Shown one piece after another: positions 1-8,639 of a DNA stretch of 64,000 bases; the first letter of the stretch is position 1, and the number at the start of each line of letters is the position of its first letter. This DNA is from Planctomycetaceae bacterium (GTDB taxonomy: Bacteria > Planctomycetota > Planctomycetia > Planctomycetales > Planctomycetaceae), in assembly GCA_015485495.1 (NCBI GenBank), contig WFTL01000024.1:1-64000 (forward strand), in the 5' to 3' direction. The notes under the pieces were generated by a model. It saw only the letters and a list, made by a program, of their open reading frames with translations, was not told where the DNA came from and did no database searches. Both the position numbers and the translations under genes were made by a program.

Positions 1-597
1 AATCAGACCGATGTTCAGGAACTGAAGAATCGCCTGCGGCGCACGGCACATGACAACCGCAACGCGCAGCCGAACAAAGACGAACTCAGCCGCCGTATTG
101 TCGGAGCGTTCATGGCTTTGCCGGAATACGCGGTGGCGTCCACGGTCATGTTCTATGTGGATGTCCGCAGTGAGGTGCGGACACGCCGGGATCTGGAAAC
201 AGCTCTGGACAGCGACAAATCGATCATTGTGCCGTGGTGCAATGACGACGGGGAACTGGAACTGTTTCGTCTGGAGAGCATGCAGGAACTGGAAACCGGC
301 ATGTACCGCATTCTGGAACCGCGGAAGGAGCTGCGCCGGCTGCCGGAAAAACAGGTGGCCGTGGAACAGCTCGATCTGATCATGGTGCCCGGCGTGGCGT
401 TCGATCGGCGGGGAGCACGCATGGGGCACGGCAAAGGCTATTACGATCGGCTGCTCGAACATGCTCGTCCGGATACGCCTCTGATCGCCCTGGCTTTCGA
501 GTGCCAGATGTTCGATGAAATCCCGGTCGCGCCGCACGATGTGTTCATGGACAAAATCGTCACGGAAGAACGCGTTTACGAAGGCCGCGGCCGCTGA
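1..597 (+). CDS. 5-formyltetrahydrofolate cyclo-ligase (MTHFS), 5' partial
   Basis: Converts 5-formyl-THF to 5,10-methenyl-THF with ATP in the cytoplasm, recycling an inhibitory folate. The frame is open from base 1, so the true start lies upstream of the window; the first ATG inside it (112) is internal. Visible are the N-terminal Arg/Gln-rich helix with the ELSRRI segment and the C-terminal family signature around residues 125-145 of the visible part (PGVAFDRRGARMGHGKGYYDR), which forms the ATP/folate site. The gene ends 22 nt before ftr, so both C1 genes are probably co-transcribed and link the folate and methanopterin pools by position. Family assignment is firm; only the first residues are missing. 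Confidence 0.93.
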   Translation, partial: NQTDVQELKNRLRRTAHDNRNAQPNKDELSRRIVGAFMALPEYAVASTVMFYVDVRSEVRTRRDLETALDSDKSIIVPWCNDDGELELFRLESMQELETGMYRILEPRKELRRLPEKQVAVEQLDLIMVPGVAFDRRGARMGHGKGYYDRLLEHARPDTPLIALAFECQMFDEIPVAPHDVFMDKIVTEERVYEGRGR

Positions 598-619
598 TTG
601 CGCGGCAGAAAGGATCCCC

Positions 620-1552
620 ATGTCGGCTCCCGTGGAAGACACATACGCCGAAGCTTTTCGCAGTCTGTACACGGAGTTTCTGATCACGGCGCGCGATCGG
701 CACTGGCTGGATGTGGCTGTTCAGAATGCCACCGGTCATGGTGCATCGACGATTCTCTGCGACTGCGAAGCCGGACTGGACCGATATGTCGGACCGGGCG
801 GGGACCCGTCCGTGACCACTCCGGACGGCCGTCCGGGAGCCATCTGCCAGCTGCACGTGCCCCGGTTCTGGAAGCATCGTGTGCGGGCTCTGGACCGGGC
901 GCTGCTGGCCCGCGTCAGTCAGAACGTACTGACCTGTCCGACGGCCCGCTGTTTTCATGTGACTCCGCCGCAGCCCGAAGACAGGAGCTTCCGTCTGGGA
1001 CGCAAACTGGCATGGTTTGGGGACGGATTCGAACGTGTGGAGGAACGATTCGGACGAACGATGTGGGTCGTTCCCATCATGGGGGGGGAGTTCTGCATCG
1101 ACAGGCGGTTCCCGTATTTCGATGGCATCATGGGCGGCAATCTGTGGTTCGCCGGGGAATCTGAAGAGGCAGCTCTGGATGCCGCCATGGCCGCGGTGGA
1201 CGCCTGCCGGGCCGTGCCCGGCGTGATCACCCCGTTTCCCGGAGGAATCGCGGCCAGCGGATCACGGGCCGGAAGCCGGTATTCGTTTCTGTTTGCCAGC
1301 ACGAACGCACCGTTCTGCCCAGGGCTGGTGGATCATCCGGATGTGAAGTCGGAACTTCCGGAAGGATGCCGGTCGGTCATGGAAATCATCATCAACGGCT
1401 GCGATTTCGATGCCGTCGCTGCCGCCACTCAGGCGGCCATTGCCGCGGCGCGGGACACTCCCGGCCTGCTGAAGATCACGGCCGGCAATTATGGAGGCCG
1501 TCTGGGGAAAAGTCGGGTGTGGCTGGTTCCGGAAAACCATGCGGAAGACTGA
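620..1552 (+). CDS. ftr: Formylmethanofuran--tetrahydromethanopterin N-formyltransferase
   Basis: Transfers the formyl group between tetrahydromethanopterin and methanofuran in the H4MPT C1 pathway used by methylotrophs and planctomycetes for formaldehyde oxidation (FhcD subunit in bacteria). About 310 residues, the usual length. Recognisable Ftr segments are the early NATGHGAST stretch followed by CDCEAGLD, the central MWVVPIMGGEFCID, the GGNLWFAGE-type segment and the C-terminal AGNYGGRLGK. I chose ATG 620, preceded by AGAAAGGA about 7 nt upstream, instead of the in-frame ATG at 515 inside the previous gene. No fhcA/B/C genes are visible beside it, so the rest of the Fhc complex must lie elsewhere. 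A second pathway gene, mch, is at 34.6 kb. Confidence 0.93.
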   Translation: MSAPVEDTYAEAFRSLYTEFLITARDRHWLDVAVQNATGHGASTILCDCEAGLDRYVGPGGDPSVTTPDGRPGAICQLHVPRFWKHRVRALDRALLARVSQNVLTCPTARCFHVTPPQPEDRSFRLGRKLAWFGDGFERVEERFGRTMWVVPIMGGEFCIDRRFPYFDGIMGGNLWFAGESEEAALDAAMAAVDACRAVPGVITPFPGGIAASGSRAGSRYSFLFASTNAPFCPGLVDHPDVKSELPEGCRSVMEIIINGCDFDAVAAATQAAIAAARDTPGLLKITAGNYGGRLGKSRVWLVPENHAED

Positions 1553-1594
1553 AGCGACCGGCTGATCGGTGCTGTCCCGGAACGTCGATCGGTG

Positions 1595-3460
1595 TCAGGG
1601 GCCTTCGAACGGCCAGAATTCCGGAGCGATCAGCAGAGTCAGGCCGCCGATGATGGCCGTCAGCGGCAGTCCCAGACGCAGATAATCGCTCGAACGATAA
1701 CCGCCCGGTCCATAGACCATCAGATTCGTCTGGTATCCGAACGGTGTGACGAAACAGGCGGCGCAGCCCATGATCACGGCCACCGCGAACGGGCCGGGGC
1801 TGACATCCAGAAAATCGGCGCCGGCCATCGCGATGTTCAGCGTGATGATGGCGGCGGCCTTGGCCGTGATCATGTTCGACAGCATGGACGCGATCACGAA
1901 TACCGATGCCAGCATGACATATCGGTTGTGGCCCACCAGGTTCGTCAGCTGCTCGATGATGGCCAGGGCCGCTCCGCTGCGGTCCATGGCCCGGCCGATG
2001 CCGATGCCGGCGGCCATCACCACGATGATGTTCCAGTCCACCGACCGGCGGGCTTCACTGGCGCGTGTGCAGCGCAGAAAGATCATCAGCAGGGCGGCAC
2101 ACAGTGCGGCCAGAAGGGTGGCAGTGCTGCCGGGCAGCCAGTGACTGAGCGTGGCGGCGGCCAGGACGAATCCGAACATGATGAAACGAGCGGTCCAGGC
2201 GTGTTCGTGTCGGACGGGTGTCGAATCCTGGACCTCACTCACCAGAAAGAAATGGCGGGAGTTTTTCTGCTGCCGGGCGAATCCGGGGGCCGCTTCCAGC
2301 AGCAGCGTGTCGCCCGGTTCCAGACGGATGTCGCCGATTTTTTCCGACAGCCGCACACCATCCCGGCTGACGGCGATGATGGCTGCGTTGTAGTGGGATC
2401 GAAACTGAGATTCCCGGACAGTCTGCCGCAGAAACGGATAACTGGTGGATACCACCGCTTCCACCAGACAGCGATGCGACCGGGGACCATCCAGCTTGAA
2501 GAGCTGGTCGGTGGCCGGTTTCAGCCCCGGCAGGCGCTGCAGGTCCACCACGGAAGACACGATGCCCACGAACACGAGCTGATCGCCGGCCTGCAGAAGC
2601 GTGTCGGAACTGACGGCCGGGATGACCTGCCCGTCGCGGTTGATTTCCATCAGATACATTCCGGACAGATGCCGCAGTCCCGCCGCTTCGATGGACCGGC
2701 CGACCAGCGGACTGCCTGATTCCACCACCATTTCCACCGTGTATTCCCGCGGGTCGTCGGTGGGGGTGAATGCGGGACGCCGTTCCGGCAGCAGCCACCG
2801 TGTGGAAACAACAATGAAGGCCAGTCCCAGGATAACCGCCGGCAGCCCCACCACGGCCGGTTCGAACATCGACAACTGCTGCTCCGGCGGCAGTTCGTTG
2901 TTGATGACGATGGTGGTACTGGTGCCGATGAGCGTGCAGGTTCCGCCCAGAATGGCCGCATAACTGAGCGGCAGGAACAGGTGACTGACAGACACCCGGT
3001 GTTTGCGCGACCAGTCACTGATAATCGGCATCATCAGGGCGACTACCGGCGTGTTGTTCAGAAACGCACTCAGAAACGCCGCCGGCAGAATGGCCCGAAG
3101 CTGAGCGGTCAGGCGGCTGCGGGGAATTCCCAGAAGCTGCATGCCGATCCAGTCGAAAGCCCCCGTTCGGTGCAGTCCGTCGGCCAGGACGAACAGAACG
3201 GCCACCGTGATGACGCCGGGATTCGCAAAACCGCTCAGCCCCGATTTCACCGTGAGGCCCTTTTCCGGATCGAACAGGCCGTAGATGAGCAGAACCGTCA
3301 GTCCGGCCAGCAGCGTGACATCAGCCGGAAGACGGTAGATCATGATGCCGACAATCGACGCCGCGATGACGGACAGAGTGACAATGATGGCGGGATCGTC
3401 CATGGAGTGGGAATCCGATCCAGATCGGGGATGGCTGCGGATCGCCCGCAGAAGAATCAT
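1595..3460 (-). CDS. SLC13-family permease with two RCK-C (TrkA-C) domains
   Basis: Inner-membrane transporter of the DASS/citrate-transporter type, about 621 residues. The order is an N-terminal membrane half (about 25-225), two tandem TrkA-C-like regulatory domains (roughly 235-300 and 345-400), and a C-terminal membrane half. Two Asn-Thr/Asn-Met re-entrant segments (SAFLNNTPVVA and ASMLSNMITAKAAA) mark the paired substrate sites. The substrate cannot be read from sequence; relatives move sulfate, dicarboxylates or sodium-coupled anions. The start at 3460 overlaps the stop of the upstream nucleotidase as ATGA, which suggests coupling; an alternative start is 3403. A sulfate-type substrate would fit the neighbouring PAP-phosphatase-like gene, but this is inference. 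It converges on ftr with a 42-nt gap. Confidence 0.85.
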   Translation of the reverse strand: MILLRAIRSHPRSGSDSHSMDDPAIIVTLSVIAASIVGIMIYRLPADVTLLAGLTVLLIYGLFDPEKGLTVKSGLSGFANPGVITVAVLFVLADGLHRTGAFDWIGMQLLGIPRSRLTAQLRAILPAAFLSAFLNNTPVVALMMPIISDWSRKHRVSVSHLFLPLSYAAILGGTCTLIGTSTTIVINNELPPEQQLSMFEPAVVGLPAVILGLAFIVVSTRWLLPERRPAFTPTDDPREYTVEMVVESGSPLVGRSIEAAGLRHLSGMYLMEINRDGQVIPAVSSDTLLQAGDQLVFVGIVSSVVDLQRLPGLKPATDQLFKLDGPRSHRCLVEAVVSTSYPFLRQTVRESQFRSHYNAAIIAVSRDGVRLSEKIGDIRLEPGDTLLLEAAPGFARQQKNSRHFFLVSEVQDSTPVRHEHAWTARFIMFGFVLAAATLSHWLPGSTATLLAALCAALLMIFLRCTRASEARRSVDWNIIVVMAAGIGIGRAMDRSGAALAIIEQLTNLVGHNRYVMLASVFVIASMLSNMITAKAAAIITLNIAMAGADFLDVSPGPFAVAVIMGCAACFVTPFGYQTNLMVYGPGGYRSSDYLRLGLPLTAIIGGLTLLIAPEFWPFEGP

Positions 3461-4452
3461 GGCGGAGCGGAGGACTGCACGGCCTGGAGCACCTGCTGAT
3501 GAAACTGTCCGTTCGTGACGACCATGCCCGTATTGCCGGCCAGTGTCCGTCCGCGGGTGAAGTCCGGCGCCGCGCCGTGGATGTCCGTCACCGTGCCTCC
3601 GGCTTCAGTGACGATGATCACACCGCCGGCATGATCCCAGATCTTCTCCTGGTATCCGGGCCGCGTCGGCAGTCGCAGATAAATATCGGCATCGCCCCGG
3701 GCGACGGCCAGATATTTGCACTGGCTGTCGATGCGGAACGGTTCCCTGTCGATATTCAGGGCTGCGGCGATCTGAGCGGACCAGTCGTGAGAACTGTGGC
3801 CGGATTCCACCGATTCGCAGAATCGGGCCCGGGAAGGCTCATCGGTGTCGGAAATCGACAGGCGGATCGGTTCGGTTTCCGGTGCATCCAGCGGCTGCAT
3901 CCAGCTTCCCTGACCGGCAAGAGCCCAGGCCAGAACTCCCCGCGGCCCGTCCGCGGCATCGGAATGCAGCGGCAGATTCGGACAGCCAAGAATGCCCAGC
4001 ACGATTCGACCGTTTTCGATCAGGGCCAGGGAAATCGCGTACTGGTCGTTGCGCAGAAATCCTTTTGTTCCGTCAACAGGATCGAGCGTCCAGAAGCGAT
4101 CCCGGTATTCCGACAGCCGGCCGTGATCGATCCATTCGCAGACGTCTGCGGGCCGGCAGGCGATGCCCAGGTTCTCGCACCGACGGACGATTTCTTCCAG
4201 AAACGGTTTGCCCGCTTCTGACTTCAGTTCTTCAGCTGCCTCTTCGGCGATCACCGGATCGTCCGGAAAGGCCTGTGACAACTGCCGGCAGATGAGGGCC
4301 TGACTGGCGAAGTCGGCCACCGTGACCGGGCTGTGGTCCTGTTTGTTCATCGCGTCCGACGAACAGTTCGACCGGATCTCCTGACAGATGCCGGACGCAT
4401 CGCGGACAGCGGCCAGACCGGTTTTCAGAGCGGTGTGATACGGGGATGTCAT
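3457..4452 (-). CDS. 3'(2'),5'-bisphosphate nucleotidase-like (inositol monophosphatase superfamily)
   Basis: Predicted Mg-dependent phosphatase of the Hal2/CysQ group that removes the 3'-phosphate of PAP/PAPS or related substrates in the cytoplasm. About 331 residues. The metal-site motifs are in place: an acidic EEAAEE stretch, WTLDPVDGTKGF near the middle, and the C-terminal WDHAGG. The length and the long insert between the first two motifs resemble eukaryote-like Hal2/SAL1 enzymes more than the 250-residue CysQ. ATG 4452 is chosen because the family alignment begins there; the longer frame to 4533 adds only an Arg-rich stretch. It overlaps the SLC13 gene by 4 nt (ATGA). Substrate is inferred from family, not shown. 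Confidence 0.85.
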   Translation of the reverse strand: MTSPYHTALKTGLAAVRDASGICQEIRSNCSSDAMNKQDHSPVTVADFASQALICRQLSQAFPDDPVIAEEAAEELKSEAGKPFLEEIVRRCENLGIACRPADVCEWIDHGRLSEYRDRFWTLDPVDGTKGFLRNDQYAISLALIENGRIVLGILGCPNLPLHSDAADGPRGVLAWALAGQGSWMQPLDAPETEPIRLSISDTDEPSRARFCESVESGHSSHDWSAQIAAALNIDREPFRIDSQCKYLAVARGDADIYLRLPTRPGYQEKIWDHAGGVIIVTEAGGTVTDIHGAAPDFTRGRTLAGNTGMVVTNGQFHQQVLQAVQSSAPP

Positions 4453-4763
4453 GATGAGCAATACGGGGAGGCAGGAAAACGGGCGGAACCGAAGCCGGGT
4501 CATCCGATTCGGACCGCCGCGCCACCGATGCACGGGGAGCTGCCGGAGGATACTGCCGCGGGCGTTCCATGCACAGGCTATGACAGAAAGAAGCTGTGTT
4601 CAGGCTGCGTTCAGATCGCAGTGGCTGCTGAGCTGCCGGAAAACCGTCTTCCAGGCTGCATTTCCTGGAGACGGTCTGTTTCGGGCCGCGGCGTTCCCCG
4701 GTATTCTCAGACCGCCCCGCCGCATCCGGCGAGGAAATCGGCCTGTCGGGACACTGGGAAAAC
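4453..4763. other. Divergent intergenic region
   Basis: Spacer of 311 nt between the nucleotidase (minus) and the M3 peptidase (plus). It should carry promoters for both directions, but I see no clear -35/-10 pair, hairpin terminator or small gene. Confidence 0.4.
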
Positions 4764-6980
4764 ATGGTTTCCGGAATGAACGATCGTGTCTGCTGTGGTG
4801 GGTTTGTGCTGCCGATTGTGGGGGCTGTCTGCTGCCTGGTGCTGCGGGCAGCAGAACCGCAGGAGCCGCATTCTGCGGAACTGAAAGGATCATCTGCTGT
4901 GGGCGATCTGACCGATACGGCGTCCGTCCTGCCGGACGACAACCCGTTTGCGCGACCGAGTCCGCTGGCCTTTCAGGCGCCGCCGTTCGACCGGATCCGC
5001 CTGGAACATTTTCAGCCGGCACTGATGGCCGGCATGAAGCAGCAGCTTCGGGAGATCGAGCAGATCACGCAGCAGCCGGCGGAACCGACCTTCGAGAACA
5101 CCATCGTTCCTCTGGAACGATCCGGACAGCTTCTCAGCCGCACCCGCCGCGTTTTCTTCCATCTGACCGCAGCGCACACGAGTGATGCTCTGCAGACGAT
5201 CCAGACGGAAATGGCACCGCTGCTGGCGGCCCACACCGACAGAATTCTGCTCAACGGCCCCCTGTTCGAACGGATCGAGGCGGTCTGGCAGACACGTGAT
5301 CGGGCCGGCTTCAGCGAGGAACAAAAGGAAGTTCTGCAGAGACACTACGACGATTTCGTGCGGGCCGGTGCGAAGCTGAGCGAACAGCAGCAGAACCGGA
5401 TTCGTGTGCTCAACGAACGGCTGTCGGTGCTGGAAACGCAGTTCAGCGAGAATCTTCTGGAAGCCACACGGGAACGGGCGGTATTCGTCCAGGATGCGGC
5501 GGAACTGGACGGGCTGAGCGACGGGGAACGGGCGGCGGCCGCCGAACGGGCCCGGGAACACGGACACGACGGCGGATACCTGCTGGAAATCAGCAATACG
5601 ACCCGCGTTCCGATTCTGACGTCGCTGCACAACCGTGATCTGAGACGTCGTGTGTGGGAGGCATCGGCGAACCGGGCTGTCGGCGAAAACGGGGGCGTGG
5701 ACAACCGTCCGCTTGTCCTGGAAATCGCTCGTCTTCGTGCAGAACGGGCTCAGTTGCTGGGGTACGAAAATTTCGCCGCCTGGAAACTGCAGAATCAGAT
5801 GGCCGGAACACCGGAAGCGGCCCGCCGGATGCTGACCGATCTGGTGCCGGCCGTGCGCGATCGAGTGCGTCAGGAAGCGGAGCAGCTGCAGGCTCAGATG
5901 GCTGCTGATGGTGTGCCGGATGAACTGCGGCCGTGGGACTGGGAGTACTACGCAGAGAAGGTGCGGCGGCGAAAGTTCCGCATCGATGAAGCGCGGCTGC
6001 GTTCTTATTTCGAATTCGACAGTGTCCTGCGAAACGGTGTGTTCCACACGATGGAACGCCTGTTCGGAATCCGGTTTGAAGAACGCTTCGATCTGCCCGT
6101 GTATCATCGGGATGTGCGGGTGTTCGATGTGACAGATGCCGACGGCGAAGCGCTGGGACTGTTTTATGTGGACGTGTTTCGCCGGGACTCCAAACGCGGC
6201 GGAGCGTGGATGAGTGCCTGGGTCAGCCAGTCGCGGCTGCTGCAGACCCGTCCGGTCGTCGTCAATGTGCTCAACAATCCCCGACCGGCAGACGGACAGC
6301 CGGCGCTGATCAGTCTGGACAATGTGACGACCATGTTTCACGAAATGGGCCATGCCGTGCACGGTCTGTTTTCAGACGTCATGTATCCGTCGGTATCCGG
6401 CACCGCCACGCCCCGGGATTTCGTGGAATTCCCGTCGACCTTCGAAGAAGACTGGTGCATCCGGCCGGACATTCTTCGGAACTACGCCCGGCATTACGAA
6501 ACCGGGGAGCCTCTTCCCGATGACCTGCTGCAGAAACTTCTTGACGCCCGGCGGTTCAATCAGGGATTCGAGACTCTTGAGTACCTGGCGGCCGCGATTC
6601 TGGACCTGGAATGGCATTCACTGACCCCCGATGCCGTTCCGGATGATGTGGCGGCCTTCGAACAGGCCGTTCTGAAAAAATACGGCGTGGATGTTCCCGC
6701 CGTGCCGCCCCGATATCGGACTCCCTATTTTGCGCACATCTGGGGCGGCGGGTATGCGGCTGGTTACTATGCCTACCTGTGGAGCGAAGTGCTGGCCGCC
6801 GATGCGTTCGCCTGGATGCAGAAGCATGGAGGTGCCACACGGGCGAACGGAGACGTGTTTCGGCGCGAAATTCTTTCTCGCGGCAACAGCCGCGATCCCA
6901 TGACATCCTGGCAGGCGTTTCGCGGGGCTCCGCCGGCCGTCGACGCGCTGCTCATTCGGCGCGGACTGAACAGCGAATGA
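4764..6980 (+). CDS. M3-family metallopeptidase (oligopeptidase A / peptidyl-dipeptidase Dcp type)
   Basis: Zinc metallopeptidase of family M3A that cleaves short peptides, 738 residues compared with about 680 for Dcp/OpdA; the excess is an N-terminal extension. The zinc site HEMGH is at residues 526-530, with a downstream Glu in the FVEFPSTFEEDW segment as likely third ligand, and GGGYAAGYYAYLWSE near the C-terminus, typical of M3. Residues 1-30 contain a Cys-rich hydrophobic stretch that resembles a secretion signal, so it may act in the periplasm or be membrane-attached, unlike cytoplasmic E. coli Dcp. Start 4764 or 4776 are both possible. The sulfatase follows 70 nt downstream on the same strand. 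Confidence 0.92.
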   Translation: MVSGMNDRVCCGGFVLPIVGAVCCLVLRAAEPQEPHSAELKGSSAVGDLTDTASVLPDDNPFARPSPLAFQAPPFDRIRLEHFQPALMAGMKQQLREIEQITQQPAEPTFENTIVPLERSGQLLSRTRRVFFHLTAAHTSDALQTIQTEMAPLLAAHTDRILLNGPLFERIEAVWQTRDRAGFSEEQKEVLQRHYDDFVRAGAKLSEQQQNRIRVLNERLSVLETQFSENLLEATRERAVFVQDAAELDGLSDGERAAAAERAREHGHDGGYLLEISNTTRVPILTSLHNRDLRRRVWEASANRAVGENGGVDNRPLVLEIARLRAERAQLLGYENFAAWKLQNQMAGTPEAARRMLTDLVPAVRDRVRQEAEQLQAQMAADGVPDELRPWDWEYYAEKVRRRKFRIDEARLRSYFEFDSVLRNGVFHTMERLFGIRFEERFDLPVYHRDVRVFDVTDADGEALGLFYVDVFRRDSKRGGAWMSAWVSQSRLLQTRPVVVNVLNNPRPADGQPALISLDNVTTMFHEMGHAVHGLFSDVMYPSVSGTATPRDFVEFPSTFEEDWCIRPDILRNYARHYETGEPLPDDLLQKLLDARRFNQGFETLEYLAAAILDLEWHSLTPDAVPDDVAAFEQAVLKKYGVDVPAVPPRYRTPYFAHIWGGGYAAGYYAYLWSEVLAADAFAWMQKHGGATRANGDVFRREILSRGNSRDPMTSWQAFRGAPPAVDALLIRRGLNSE

Positions 6981-7050
6981 ACCGGTCCGGCATTCCGTGG
7001 TTTCCGATTCACCGCGCGGCGAATCGTGTTTCAAAAAAGGCATTCACATC

Positions 7051-8574
7051 ATGATGGATGGCGCCATCCGCGGAATCTGTCGGCCTGTCCTGGGCGTTCT
7101 GGCCGTTGTCGTCGGTCATGCCGCAGCGGCCGATCCGCCGCCTCCCTGCATTCTGATGATCGCCATCGATGATCAGAACGACTGGATCGGCTGTCTGAAC
7201 GGGCATCCTCAGGTGCAGACACCGCACATCGATCGCCTGGCGGAGCGGGGAACCGTGTTTTTGAACGCGCACTGTCAGGCGCCCCTGTGCAATCCGTCCC
7301 GGACCAGCCTTCTGACCGGCCGGCGGCCCGATACGACGGGCATTTACGGGCTGGCGCCCTGGTTCCGGGACGTGGCGGAACTGCAGGATCTGGTCACGCT
7401 GCCCCAGTACCTGCGACGAAGCGGCTGGAAGACATTCAGCGCCGGCAAGGTTTACCACGGTCGATACGGCCGCAGCGATGGTACACGCGAATTCGACGTG
7501 TGGGGGCCACCGTCGGCCGTGGGGCCCCGTCCTCCGCAGCCGCTCGTCCGGACGCCGTCCCGTCATCCCCTGGTGGACTGGGGCTGTTTTCCTCATCGGG
7601 ACGCAGACAAGGGCGACTACCGTGTGGCGAGCTGGGCTGTGGAACGGCTTGCAGAATCGCATGAAAAACCGTTCTTTCTGGCCGTGGGATTTTTCCTGCC
7701 GCATGTTCCGTGCTATGCGACGCAGCGCTGGTTCGAATTGTATCCGGAGAACGAACTGCTGCTGCCGCCTTATCTTTCGGGAGACCGCCAGGACACTCCG
7801 CGGTTTTCCTGGTACCTGCACTGGAAACTTCCCGAACCGCGGCTCGACTTTCTGCAGCAGGCCGGCCAGTGGAAGAATCTTGTCCGATCGTATCTGGCCT
7901 GCACGAGTTTCGTGGACAGTCAGGTGGGCCGGATTCTGGATGCTCTGGACCGCAGTCCGTATGCCGACCGGACGATCGTTGTGCTGTGGTCCGATCACGG
8001 CTGGCATCTGGGCGAAAAACGAATCACGGGCAAGAACAGCCTGTGGGATCGATCGACCCGCGTTCCGCTGATCTTTGCCGGTCCCGGAATTGCCGCCGGT
8101 GGCCGCTGTCGGGAACCGGCGGAACTTCTGGACATCTATCCGACTCTGGCGGATCTGTGCGGTCTGCCCGTTCCGGACGGCGTGGAGGGGCTCAGTCTGA
8201 AACCACAGCTTGCCGATGCGACCATTCCCCGAAAACGGCCGGCCATCACGACGCACAATCACGACAACCACGGCGTCCGCAGCCGTGACTGGCGGTACAT
8301 CCGCTATGCGGACGGAACAGAAGAACTGTACGACATGCGCCAGGACCCGCACGAATGGCACAACCTGGCCGGCGATCCGCAGTACGCTCCCATCGTGGCC
8401 GAACATCGGAGCTGGGTTCCGGACAGCCGTCCTCCGGTTCCCGGCAGCGCGCACCGCATTCTTGTACGAAAACCGGACGGGACTGTTATCTGGGAAGGTG
8501 ACAACGTGCCCGCGGACGCCCCGATTCCCGAACTGACGGGGCTGCCGCTGTCATCGGAACACACGGCCGACTGA
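7051..8574 (+). CDS. Secreted sulfatase (Cys-type, iduronate-2-sulfatase-like)
   Basis: Hydrolyses sulfate esters, probably on sulfated polysaccharides, in the periplasm or outside the cell. About 507 residues. Residues 1-27 form a signal peptide ending in an Ala run. Asp40-Asp41 are predicted calcium ligands; Cys80-Asn-Pro-Ser-Arg84 is the formylglycine motif that needs the anaerobic or FGE-type maturase; WSDHGWHLGEK carries the C-terminal metal/sulfate ligands. The LNAHCQAPLCNPSR context and the RPDTTGIYG stretch match the iduronate-2-sulfatase branch common in planctomycetes. ATG 7051 is chosen for the AAAAAAGG element 10 nt upstream and the signal peptide. Exact substrate unknown. The catalytic Cys and Arg are intact. 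Confidence 0.93.
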   Translation: MMDGAIRGICRPVLGVLAVVVGHAAAADPPPPCILMIAIDDQNDWIGCLNGHPQVQTPHIDRLAERGTVFLNAHCQAPLCNPSRTSLLTGRRPDTTGIYGLAPWFRDVAELQDLVTLPQYLRRSGWKTFSAGKVYHGRYGRSDGTREFDVWGPPSAVGPRPPQPLVRTPSRHPLVDWGCFPHRDADKGDYRVASWAVERLAESHEKPFFLAVGFFLPHVPCYATQRWFELYPENELLLPPYLSGDRQDTPRFSWYLHWKLPEPRLDFLQQAGQWKNLVRSYLACTSFVDSQVGRILDALDRSPYADRTIVVLWSDHGWHLGEKRITGKNSLWDRSTRVPLIFAGPGIAAGGRCREPAELLDIYPTLADLCGLPVPDGVEGLSLKPQLADATIPRKRPAITTHNHDNHGVRSRDWRYIRYADGTEELYDMRQDPHEWHNLAGDPQYAPIVAEHRSWVPDSRPPVPGSAHRILVRKPDGTVIWEGDNVPADAPIPELTGLPLSSEHTAD

Positions 8575-8639
8575 GACCGGTGGGGCGGTCGACAGCGTCG
8601 TGAAAAGGGCGTGTGCCGATGGCATGCGGGATCTGCAGC

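Noticed and set aside
4890-6362. 490-codon minus-strand frame opposite the M3 peptidase
   Set aside because: Antisense shadow; the plus strand has the HEMGH zinc site and the full family pattern.
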